Source: Xenorhabdus bovienii (GTDB taxonomy: Bacteria > Pseudomonadota > Gammaproteobacteria > Enterobacterales > Enterobacteriaceae). From it: a stretch of 64,000 bases of DNA. This document shows positions 1-8,848 of this stretch, piece by piece; position 1 is the stretch's first letter, and the number at the start of each line of letters is the position of its first letter. The translations under genes were made by a program, and so were the position numbers. The DNA is taken from NCBI RefSeq assembly GCF_024721015.1, contig NZ_JANAIF010000017.1, positions 1 through 64,000 on the forward strand, written 5' to 3'. Below the pieces are notes generated by a model. That model was not told the origin of the DNA. It did not search any database and saw only the letters and a list, made by a program, of their open reading frames with translations.

Positions 1-2331
1 CGGATTCCGTGAGTTCACGATAGGTGGCATGCACGGTGATCTCGGTGATGCCGTACATATTGACCAGACGGGTCTGTCGGGTGGGGTTACGGGTGACCCA
101 CGGGGCAAGTGTATGCAACTCCAACGCTTCCCCCCCAAAGATGATGCAGCGCAGGGAATGCGGCGTGGCATCCTGAGCAGAAATCAACTGACGAAAAGCA
201 CTGGGCGTTTGATTCAGTACGGTGACTTGCTCATGGCACAGCAGCGCATAGAACGCCTGCGGTGAATGGAGACAGTCAGTCGGTACGACGATCAGCCGGC
301 CGCCATGAGACAAGGCACCCCAAAGTTCCCACACCGAGAAATCGAAAGCAAAGGAATGGAATAGGGTCCACACATCATTGCCATCAAACTGGAAACGTTC
401 TTGGGTGGCGGCTAACAGGCGGGTGACATGGGCGTGCTCGACCATCACCCCCTTGGGTAGCCCGGTGGAGCCGGAGGTGTAGATGACATATGCCAGATGG
501 CGTGACGTCAGCCCCAGCGCTTGTGTGTCCGGATTATGATCCGGTTGTGCCATCAGGGACGCCTCTTGGGCATCGAGTACGATTGTGGGTACGGACGTAG
601 ATACTGGGCTGGTCAGTGTGTCAACCCACGTCGTCTGGGTCAGCAATACCACGGGTGCGGCATCATTGAGCATATGCGCCAGCCGTTCGGCCGGATAAGT
701 CGGATCGAGCGGCACATAGGCGCCACCGGCCTTGAGGATCGCGAGCAAACCGACCACCAGTTCCGGGCTGCGTTCGACACAAATTGCCACCCGATCATCC
801 GGACGCACACCTAGTGCAATCAGATGATGGGCGAGACGATTGGCGCGGCGGTTCAGTTCACCATAGCTGAGTGTCTGATCCTCAAACACCACGGCGGTGG
901 CATCGGAAGAATGTGCCGCCTGAGCCTCGAACCGCTGATGGATCAGTGTGTTCTGCGGGAAGTCTGCTTGGATGGCATTGAAGCCGGTCAGCAATTGTTG
1001 CCGCTCCGATGCCGGCAGTATCGGCAGATCCGCAATAGTTTGTGTCGCATCAGCCGCCATCGCCTTCAGCACATTTTCCAGATAGCCGACCATGCGTTCA
1101 ACGGTTACGGAGTCGAACAGGTCGGCGGCATATTCCAGATCACCGACCAGACCCGCCTCGGTTTCGGTCAACGATAACGTCAGGTCGAAGTGGGTGCTAT
1201 GGCGCACCTGTTCAAGAGGCGTGAGCTGTAGACCGGGCAATGTCAGATCTTGGGCTGGGGTGTTGTTTAAGGTCAGCATCACCTGAAAGACCGGACTGTA
1301 GCTCAGGCTGCGATCGGGCTGCAAGGCTTCCACCACCTGCTCGAAGGGCAGATCCTGATGGGCATAGGCGGCGAGCGCACGCTCACGAACCTGCGCGAGC
1401 AGATCGGCCACACGCGGGGTATTACCCGGCGTGACGCGCAGGGCCAGGGTATTGACAAAGAAGCCGATCAGGTTCTCAAGCTCACGGTGTGGACGGTTGG
1501 CGACTGGGGTACCGATAACAATATCATCCTGACCACTGAGCCGGGAGAGGACGATGCTCCAGCCGGTCAGTGCGGTCATAAACAAGGTGGTGTTATGGCG
1601 CTGTCCTAGCCCCTTAAGCGATGCCAGCAAGGTCGCATCAAGCTGGAAGGGAACCCGATCGCCGGCATAGGTTTGTACTGACGGGCGCGGCCGATCGGTG
1701 GGGAGTTCCAAAAAGGTCGGGGCGTTCTCGAGCTGGGCGCACCAGAAATCGCGCTGCTCAGTAAGAACGGTTCCTTGCAGCCAGTCGCGTTGCCAGACCG
1801 CATAATCGGCGTACTGAATGAGCAGCGGCGGCAACAGATCGCTATGACCGCCGAGGATAGCGCGGTAGAGGGCGCCCAGTTCGTGCACCAGCACATTGAT
1901 GGACCAGCCGTCAGCCATGATGTGATGCTGGGTGAGCAGTAACACATGCTCTTCGTCTGCCAGTTGCAGCAGTTGACCGCGGATCAGCGGGCCTTGGGTA
2001 AAGTCGAAGGGCGTCTGCGCTTCGAGGGTGGCGAGTTCGGCGACACGATGAGTGTGCGCCGGCGGTTCCAGTGGGCGCAGGTCCTGATAGGACAGGGTAA
2101 AGCCGATATCGGCGGGATCGATGTGCTGGCAGGGTTGTCCTTCGATCAGGATAAAGCGGGTGCGCAGGCTCTCCTGCCGGGCAACCAGGCGATCGAGTGC
2201 GGTGATCAGGGCGTGGCGGTCAAGCTGGCCGGTGAGACGCAGCGCTACCGGGATATGGTAGGCCAGGCTGGCGGCGGGATCGAGCTGACCCAGAAACCAC
2301 AGCCGTTGCTGGGCGAAAGACAATGGTAGCG
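1..2331 (-). other. NRPS module 14 (partial): C, A (Thr)
   Basis: Ordinary C domain with HHIMADGWS near 1920. The A domain has FDFSVWELW, LNQTPSAF, IIFGGEAL and MYGITEITVH, giving DFWNIGMVH. This is the classical threonine signature, and the only Thr pocket among the fourteen. The module is cut by the window edge just after this motif. Confidence 0.85.
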
Positions 2332-5300
2332 GTCGGCTGTGATCGGCGGCGGGGATAGCGACCTGAGTGGTTGCCGACGTGCCGGTCAGCGTCTGGGCTA
2401 GCTCTGCCAGCAGGGGTTGGGCGAAAATCTGTTGTAGTGGCAACTCCCGCGCCAGATCCTGACGCACGCGTGCCACGAGCTGGACGGCAAGCAACGAATG
2501 ACCGCCGAGTTCAAAGAAGTGGTCGTGACGGCCGACCTGTTCCAGCCTCAGCAGGTCTTGCCAGATCTGAGCCAGTGTGATTTCTACTTTACCGACCGGG
2601 GTTTCATAGCTGCGTGCCACTATCGCCGACGGATCAGGGGCGGGGAGCGCCTGACGATCGAGTTTGCCGTTGGGGGTGAGCGGGAAGGCGTCGAGCGTCA
2701 TAAAAGCACTGGGCAGCATGTACTCGGCAAGGTGTTGAGAGAGCTGCTGACGCAGTTCGGCCGGCACCAGCTTAACACCAGACTGGGGCAGCAGATAGGC
2801 GACCAGGCGCTTGTGGCCCGGCTCGTCTTCGCGGGTCAGCACCACGGCTTCGCGTACACCGGGGCATTGCACCAATTGAGCTTCAATTTCACCGAGCTCG
2901 ATACGGAAGCCGCGCAGTTTAACCTGAAAGTCATTGCGGCCGAGATATTCGATGTTGCCGTCGGGGCGCCAGCGGCCGAGATCGCCGGTCTTGTACATCC
3001 GGGCGTCCGGGGCTGAGGAGAACGGATCGGCAAGGAAGCGTTCGGCGGTCAGTTCGGGGCGGTTCAGGTAGCCACGGGCAATACCGGCACCCGCGATATG
3101 GATTTCGCCGGCTACGCCGAGAGGAACAGGCTGCCCTTGTGTATCCAGGATATAAATCCGGGTGTTGGCGATCGGCTGGCCGATGGGCGGTGCTCCTTCT
3201 TCCCGGCTATCGCACAGATAAATGGTTGCGCAGACCGTACTTTCAGTCGGTCCATAGGCATTGACCATACGCCGACCTTCAGCCCAGCGTTTGACCAGCG
3301 CGGGTGAGCAGGCCTCACCGCCTACGATCAGAGTTTGCAGTGTCACAGGAACTGTATCCAGAGCCGCCAGCGCGGTGGGTGACAGCAGCACATGGGTAAT
3401 GGCATGGGTCTCCAGCATATTCAGCAGGGCAGCACCAGGCAGGAGATGGATACGCTGGGCAAGATGGAGGCAAGCGCCTGCCAGAAGTGCCATGCCGCAT
3501 TCCCAGATACCGGCGTCGAAGCTGTTTGAGGCAAATTGCAGGATACGGCTGCTGGGATTGATCGCCAGGGTGTCTTGCTGAGTGGCGATCAGATTGCTCA
3601 GGCCGCGATGCTCGACCATCACCCCCTTGGGTAAACCGGTCGAGCCGGAGGTGTAGATGACATACGCCAGATGACGTGACGTCAGACCCAGCGCCTGCGT
3701 ATCCGGGTTATGAACAGATTGCGCTGCCATAGCCGGTTCTTGGGCATCAAGTACTATTGTGGGTACGGGCGTAGAGATGGTGCTGGTCAGCGTGTTAGCC
3801 AGTGTCGTTTGGGTGAGTAAAACTACCGGTGCCGCGTCATCGAGCATATAGGCCAACCGCTCGGCCGGATAGGCCGGATCGAGTGGCACATAGGCACCGC
3901 CTGCTTTGAGGATAGCGAGCAGACCGACCACCAGCTCCGGGCTGCGTTCGACACAAATCGCCACCCGATCGTCCGGACGCACGCCCAGCGCGATCAGATG
4001 ATGGGCCAGACGATTGGCGCGGCGGTTGAGCTCGCCATAGCTGAGTGTCTGATCCTCGTACACTACGGCAGTGGCGTCGGGGTTGTGTGCTACCTGAGCC
4101 TCGAACAGTTGGTGGATCAGGGCGTCCTGCGGGAAGTCCGCCTGAGTCGCGTTGAAATCCATCAACAGTTGTTGCCGCTCGGAGGGTGGCAGGATCGGTA
4201 CATCCTGAATCAATCGTTGCGGGTCGCGAATCAGGGCATCGACCAAGCCGCTGATGGCAGTAACCAGATAGGCGGTTACGCTAGCCGGATCGATCCCGAC
4301 TACGGCCTGAGCGGTCAGGTGGAAACCGGCGCCCAGATCATCCACCGACAGGGTGAGCGGATAGTTGCTCTGTTCCTCAACGGCGACCACGCGTATACCG
4401 GTCCAAATCGTGTTAACCGCGTCTGCCTCGCTGGTTTGGCTATGACGGTAATTAAGCAGGGCACTGAACAGTGGCATCGACTGCGGCACGCCACTACAGC
4501 GTTGTGTCAGCGCCAACGGTGCCTGCTCGTGCTCCAGCAGCGTCATCAAATCGCGGTAGGTGGCCTGCACCACTTCCTGCACACTGCGGCCGGCCAGAGA
4601 GACTCGTACTGGCAGGGTATTGATAAACATCCCCAGTATGCGATCAGCGCCAGCGACCCCTAACAGGCGACCCAACAGTACAGAGCCGAAGACGACATCA
4701 TCATGGCCGCTGGTTTGTGCCAGCACCTGAGCCCAGGCGACATGGAACAGCACACCCGGGCTGACCCCCAGACGGCGGGCCTGGGTACGGATGGCCTCCG
4801 CCAGAGCGGAAGTGAGCGGGAGACGGGCTTCGGTGACAGTCTCGTTATCGCCCGGCACCTTGAGCACGCCGAACGGTGCCGTCGGTGTGTCGACGTCGGC
4901 AAGCTGGGCGCGGAAATAGGCCTCATGCACTGCGGCCGGCACATTCAGGGTCTGGGCGATAAAGTTGCGGTAGGGTAGCGCAGTGGGGAGTGTCCCGGCC
5001 TGCCCCTGTAACACCTGAGCAATCTCAGCGAAAATCAGCTCCAGCGTCATATGGTCGCTGACCAGATGGTGGAAACGCAGAGCCAGCAGCCATTCATCCT
5101 GTGCCGGATCATGGGCGATGTCGCCAGCGAACAGCGGCGCACGGCTCAGGTCGAGACGGTGTTGGCGTGGATCGGTGTGAGCCAATAACTGAGCCGGGAC
5201 ATCGTCCGCTGCGGCTGGAGTAAAGCGATTGACACACAGCGGTGCCTGACGCCAGACCACCTGAACCGGCTGCGCCAATCCCTGCCAGCAGGCGGCGGTA

Positions 5301-8300
5301 CGCAGGATATCGTGGCGGTCGATAACTTGTTGCAGCGCGGTCAGGAAAGTATCAAGACGCTCGCGGCTGTCAAAGGCGAGCAGGCTCTGCAACAGATAGG
5401 CATCGCCTTGTGCCTGTAGCAGATGATGGAACAGGATACCTTCCTGTAACGGTGCCAGCGGATAGATATCCTGCACATTGCTTGCCCCGCCGGGAATGGT
5501 GTCGACGATAGCATCAATTTCAGCCTGGGACAGTGAGACTAAGGGCAGCATATCGGGGGTGAGGGCGGTGCAGCCTTCGGGGATACGGTTAGGCGGCACG
5601 ACGAAGGCGTTGGTGTCACCCTGAATAGCCTGCGCCATCTCAGTGAGAACGGGGGTGGCGAACACGCTGCGGACGTCGAGCCGCCAACCAAGGCTATGCA
5701 GCCGTTCGATCAGATTGACGATCATCAACGAGTGGCCGCCGAGTTCAAAGAAGTGGTCGTGACGGCCGACTTGCTCCAGCCGCAACAGATCTTGCCAGAT
5801 TTGTGCCAGAGCGGTTTCCACCTCACCGACCGGGGTTTCATAGCCGCGAGCGACCACAGCAGACAGGTCGGGGGCAGGAAGCGCCTGACGGTCGAGTTTG
5901 CCGTTGGGGGTGAGCGGGAAAGCGTCGAGCGTCATAAAGGCACTGGGCAGCATATACTCGGCGAGGCGCTGGGCAAGCTGTTGACGCAGTTCAGCGGGAA
6001 CCAGCTCAACGCCGTCCAGAGGCCGCAGATAGGCGACCAGACGTTTCTGGCTCGGCTCGTCTTCACGCGCCAGCACCACCGCTTCGCGCACACCGCGACA
6101 TTGCATCAGTTGGGTCTCTATCTCGCCAAGCTCAATGCGGAAGCCACGCATTTTGACCTGAAAGTCATTGCGGCCGAGATATTCGATATTGCCGTCGGGA
6201 CGCCAGCGGCCGAGGTCGCCGGTCTTGTACATACGAGCATCCGGCTCGGAGGAGAACGGATCGGCAAGGAAACGCTCGGCCGTCAGTTCGGGGCGGTTCA
6301 GGTAACCGCGGGCAACGCCGGCACCGGCGATATGGATTTCGCCGGTCACACCGAGCGGAACGGGCTGACCGTAGGCATCGAGAATATAGATCCGGGTATT
6401 GGCGATCGGGCGGCCGATATGACTGGCAAAGCCCTCCGCCCGGTTCATCCGTATCCAGGTTGAATAAGTCGTCGTCTCAGAAGGACCATACAGATTGCAT
6501 ACATCCTGTACGGATGTATCGGCAAACAAATGCTCAATGACGTGGGGTTTTAATGCTTCACCGGCCAAATTGACCGTCCGGGCGGTCATGGGAACCGCCT
6601 TGGCTTCAATCAAGTGCGCGATGGCTGACGGTACGGTATTGATCAGGCTGACCGGCTGTGCGGTGGTCATCAGCGACAGCGCATCTGGGACAAGGTGAAC
6701 CGTACCGCCAGCGATCAACGGCACAAAGCATTCGTACACCGCTAAATCAAAATTAAGCGAGGTGGCAAAAAGAGTATGTGCCAATTCCTCCGGGCTGAAA
6801 GTCCGTTGCGCCCAGGTGAGGAAATTCACCGTATTGCGGTGGGCGATCGCCACTCCCTTGGGCTGGCCGGTCGAGCCTGAGGTATAAATGACATACGCCA
6901 GATGGCGTGACGTCAGCCCCAGCGCCTGTGGCTCCGGATTGTAGGCCGATTGTGTCGTCATAGACGATTCTGGGGCGTCGAGCACCACCGTGGGGATGGT
7001 GCTGGACAGCATGTCGATCCACGCCGTCTGGGTGAGCAAAGCTACCGGTGCTGCGTCATCGAGCATATACGCCAGCCGCTCGGCCGGATAAGTCGGATCG
7101 AGCGGTACATAGGCACCGCCTGCCTTAAGGATAGCGAGCAGGCTCACCACCATCTCCGGGCTGCGTTCCAGACAAATCGCCACCCGATCGTCCGGACGTA
7201 CGCCCAGCGCGAGCAGATAGTGGGCCAGACGATTGGCGCGGTGGTTCAGTTCGTCATAGCTGAGTGTTTGCTCCCCGCATACCACGGCCGTTGCACCGGG
7301 ACTGTGTGCCGCCTGAGCCTCGAACAGTTGATGGATCAGGGCATCCTGCGGGAAGTCTGCCTGGGTGGCGTTGAAGTCCACCAGTAGTTGTTGTCGCTCC
7401 GAGAATGGCAGCATTGGCAGGTTCGCAATGGCTTGTGTTGCATCAGCTGCCATTGCCGCCAGCACATTTTCCAAATAGCCGACCATGCGCTCAACGGTCG
7501 CGGGGTCGAACAGATCCGCGGCATATTCCAAATCACCGATCAGACCGGCTTCGGTTTCGGTCAGCGATAACGTTAGGTCGAAGTGGGCACCATAGCGTAT
7601 TTGTTCGACTGGCGTGAGCTGCAAACCGGGCAATGTCAGGTTTTGGGACGGGGTGTTGTTTAAGGTCAGCATCACCTGGAAGACCGGGCTGTAGCTCAGG
7701 CTACGGTCGGGCTGCAACGCTTCCACCACCTGCTCGAAGGGCAGATCCTGATGGGCATAGGCGGCAAGTGCCCGTTCACGAACCTGCGCGAGCAGGTCGG
7801 TCACACGGGAGGTATCACCCAGGGTGACGCGCAAGGCCAGGGTATTGACAAAGAAGCCGATCTGGTTCTCAAGCTCATGGCGCGGACGGTTAGCGACCGG
7901 AGTGCCGATGACAATGTCATCCTGACCACTGAGCCGGATGAGGACGATGCTCCAGGCGGTCAGCACGGTCATAAACAGGGTGGTGTTATGGCGTTGTCCG
8001 AGTTCCTTAAGCGACGCCAGCAAGGTCGCATCGAGCTGGAAGGGAACTTGGCCGCCGGCATAGCGTTGCACCGGGGGACGTGGCCGGTCGGTGGGGAGTG
8101 CCAGCAAAGCCGGGGCATCCTGGAGCTGACTGCACCAGAAGTCACGTTGTTCCGTGAGGATATCCCCCTGTAGCCAGTCGCGTTGCCAGACGGCATAGTC
8201 GGCGTACTGAATGGGCAACGGCGGTAGCGGATCGTCGTGGCCGTCGAGGGCGGCGCGGTAGAAGGTGCCCAGTTCGTGCACCAGCACACCGATAGACCAG

Positions 8301-8848
8301 CCGTCAGCGATGATGTGGTGCTGGGTGAGCAGTAACACATGCGCTTCGTCTGTCAGTTGCAGCAGTTGGCCGCGGATCAGCGGGCCTTGGGTAAAGTCGA
8401 AAGGTGTCTGCGCCTCAAGGTCGGCAAGCTCGGCGATACGGTTGCTGTGCATTGCCGGGTCTAGCGAACGCAGATCCTGGCAGGACAGGACAAAGCCGAT
8501 ATCAGCGGGATCGATGTGTTGGCAGGGTTGACCCTCGACCAATACGAAGCGGGTGCGCAGGCTTTCGTGCCGGGCGATTAGGTGATCGAGTGCGGTGGTC
8601 AGGGCGTAGCGGTCAAGCTGGCCGGTGAGACGCAGCGCTACCGGGATATGGTAGGCCAGGCTGGCGGCGGGATCGAGCTGAGCAAGGAACCACAGTCGTT
8701 GTTGGGCGAAAGACAATGGCAGAGGAAGATTCCGATCAACCTGCTTGATGGATGGCCGCTGCTGTTGCTGAGTTTGCAATTGTTGTTTGATTTTCTTTTT
8801 TAGCACAGCACGTTTCAGATTATCGAGGTTCATGTCATTCCTTATCAT
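1..8848 (-). CDS. Nonribosomal peptide synthetase, third subunit (partial, C-A-T-CE-A-T-C-A...)
   Basis: This gene is cut by the left edge; about 2949 codons are visible and the frame is consistent at all landmarks checked. It begins with a docking helix (MNLDNLKRAVLKKKI) followed by a normal C domain (HHIIADGWS), an A domain with pocket DLYNNALTYK and a T domain (GGHSL near residue 1040). Next come a dual C/E domain (HHLLQAQGD plus HHLVSDH), an A domain with pocket DAWLIGAVCK, a T domain (near 2117) and a normal C domain (HHIMADGWS). Last is an A domain with the threonine pocket DFWNIGMVH, broken off just after YGITE. The first ATG (8848) overlaps the TGA of the preceding gene. ATG 8833 is preceded by AAGGA at 5 nt and is the better start. 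The gene continues the operon from 44432. Its remaining domains, including any thioesterase, lie outside the window. Confidence 0.93.
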   Translation of the reverse strand, partial: MIRNDMNLDNLKRAVLKKKIKQQLQTQQQQRPSIKQVDRNLPLPLSFAQQRLWFLAQLDPAASLAYHIPVALRLTGQLDRYALTTALDHLIARHESLRTRFVLVEGQPCQHIDPADIGFVLSCQDLRSLDPAMHSNRIAELADLEAQTPFDFTQGPLIRGQLLQLTDEAHVLLLTQHHIIADGWSIGVLVHELGTFYRAALDGHDDPLPPLPIQYADYAVWQRDWLQGDILTEQRDFWCSQLQDAPALLALPTDRPRPPVQRYAGGQVPFQLDATLLASLKELGQRHNTTLFMTVLTAWSIVLIRLSGQDDIVIGTPVANRPRHELENQIGFFVNTLALRVTLGDTSRVTDLLAQVRERALAAYAHQDLPFEQVVEALQPDRSLSYSPVFQVMLTLNNTPSQNLTLPGLQLTPVEQIRYGAHFDLTLSLTETEAGLIGDLEYAADLFDPATVERMVGYLENVLAAMAADATQAIANLPMLPFSERQQLLVDFNATQADFPQDALIHQLFEAQAAHSPGATAVVCGEQTLSYDELNHRANRLAHYLLALGVRPDDRVAICLERSPEMVVSLLAILKAGGAYVPLDPTYPAERLAYMLDDAAPVALLTQTAWIDMLSSTIPTVVLDAPESSMTTQSAYNPEPQALGLTSRHLAYVIYTSGSTGQPKGVAIAHRNTVNFLTWAQRTFSPEELAHTLFATSLNFDLAVYECFVPLIAGGTVHLVPDALSLMTTAQPVSLINTVPSAIAHLIEAKAVPMTARTVNLAGEALKPHVIEHLFADTSVQDVCNLYGPSETTTYSTWIRMNRAEGFASHIGRPIANTRIYILDAYGQPVPLGVTGEIHIAGAGVARGYLNRPELTAERFLADPFSSEPDARMYKTGDLGRWRPDGNIEYLGRNDFQVKMRGFRIELGEIETQLMQCRGVREAVVLAREDEPSQKRLVAYLRPLDGVELVPAELRQQLAQRLAEYMLPSAFMTLDAFPLTPNGKLDRQALPAPDLSAVVARGYETPVGEVETALAQIWQDLLRLEQVGRHDHFFELGGHSLMIVNLIERLHSLGWRLDVRSVFATPVLTEMAQAIQGDTNAFVVPPNRIPEGCTALTPDMLPLVSLSQAEIDAIVDTIPGGASNVQDIYPLAPLQEGILFHHLLQAQGDAYLLQSLLAFDSRERLDTFLTALQQVIDRHDILRTAACWQGLAQPVQVVWRQAPLCVNRFTPAAADDVPAQLLAHTDPRQHRLDLSRAPLFAGDIAHDPAQDEWLLALRFHHLVSDHMTLELIFAEIAQVLQGQAGTLPTALPYRNFIAQTLNVPAAVHEAYFRAQLADVDTPTAPFGVLKVPGDNETVTEARLPLTSALAEAIRTQARRLGVSPGVLFHVAWAQVLAQTSGHDDVVFGSVLLGRLLGVAGADRILGMFINTLPVRVSLAGRSVQEVVQATYRDLMTLLEHEQAPLALTQRCSGVPQSMPLFSALLNYRHSQTSEADAVNTIWTGIRVVAVEEQSNYPLTLSVDDLGAGFHLTAQAVVGIDPASVTAYLVTAISGLVDALIRDPQRLIQDVPILPPSERQQLLMDFNATQADFPQDALIHQLFEAQVAHNPDATAVVYEDQTLSYGELNRRANRLAHHLIALGVRPDDRVAICVERSPELVVGLLAILKAGGAYVPLDPAYPAERLAYMLDDAAPVVLLTQTTLANTLTSTISTPVPTIVLDAQEPAMAAQSVHNPDTQALGLTSRHLAYVIYTSGSTGLPKGVMVEHRGLSNLIATQQDTLAINPSSRILQFASNSFDAGIWECGMALLAGACLHLAQRIHLLPGAALLNMLETHAITHVLLSPTALAALDTVPVTLQTLIVGGEACSPALVKRWAEGRRMVNAYGPTESTVCATIYLCDSREEGAPPIGQPIANTRIYILDTQGQPVPLGVAGEIHIAGAGIARGYLNRPELTAERFLADPFSSAPDARMYKTGDLGRWRPDGNIEYLGRNDFQVKLRGFRIELGEIEAQLVQCPGVREAVVLTREDEPGHKRLVAYLLPQSGVKLVPAELRQQLSQHLAEYMLPSAFMTLDAFPLTPNGKLDRQALPAPDPSAIVARSYETPVGKVEITLAQIWQDLLRLEQVGRHDHFFELGGHSLLAVQLVARVRQDLARELPLQQIFAQPLLAELAQTLTGTSATTQVAIPAADHSRPLPLSFAQQRLWFLGQLDPAASLAYHIPVALRLTGQLDRHALITALDRLVARQESLRTRFILIEGQPCQHIDPADIGFTLSYQDLRPLEPPAHTHRVAELATLEAQTPFDFTQGPLIRGQLLQLADEEHVLLLTQHHIMADGWSINVLVHELGALYRAILGGHSDLLPPLLIQYADYAVWQRDWLQGTVLTEQRDFWCAQLENAPTFLELPTDRPRPSVQTYAGDRVPFQLDATLLASLKGLGQRHNTTLFMTALTGWSIVLSRLSGQDDIVIGTPVANRPHRELENLIGFFVNTLALRVTPGNTPRVADLLAQVRERALAAYAHQDLPFEQVVEALQPDRSLSYSPVFQVMLTLNNTPAQDLTLPGLQLTPLEQVRHSTHFDLTLSLTETEAGLVGDLEYAADLFDSVTVERMVGYLENVLKAMAADATQTIADLPILPASERQQLLTGFNAIQADFPQNTLIHQRFEAQAAHSSDATAVVFEDQTLSYGELNRRANRLAHHLIALGVRPDDRVAICVERSPELVVGLLAILKAGGAYVPLDPTYPAERLAHMLNDAAPVVLLTQTTWVDTLTSPVSTSVPTIVLDAQEASLMAQPDHNPDTQALGLTSRHLAYVIYTSGSTGLPKGVMVEHAHVTRLLAATQERFQFDGNDVWTLFHSFAFDFSVWELWGALSHGGRLIVVPTDCLHSPQAFYALLCHEQVTVLNQTPSAFRQLISAQDATPHSLRCIIFGGEALELHTLAPWVTRNPTRQTRLVNMYGITEITVHATYRELTES
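2332..5485 (-). other. NRPS module 13: dual C/E, A (DAWLIGAVCK), T
   Basis: Reverse-strand translation near 5420-5490 gives DIYPLAPLQEG and HHLLQAQGD. Near 3150-3540 it gives SFDAGIWECG, VLLSPTAL and AYGPTESTVC, the pocket class of modules 4 and 5. The T domain (GGHSLLAVQL) lies near 2500. Confidence 0.65.
5486..8848 (-). other. NRPS module 12: docking helix, C, A (DLYNNALTYK, Ala-like), T
   Basis: First module of the third subunit. Reverse-strand translation near 6700-6760 gives SLNFDLAVYECF, so the pocket class is that of modules 2, 6 and 9. The T domain (GGHSLMIVNL, near 5730) precedes a dual C/E domain. Confidence 0.7.
8839..8843 (-). promoter_or_regulatory. Ribosome binding site deciding the start of the third NRPS subunit
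   Basis: AAGGA on the minus strand, 5 nt before ATG 8833. It has the same arrangement as at 15468-15472, so MNLDNL is the likely N-terminus. Confidence 0.6.
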
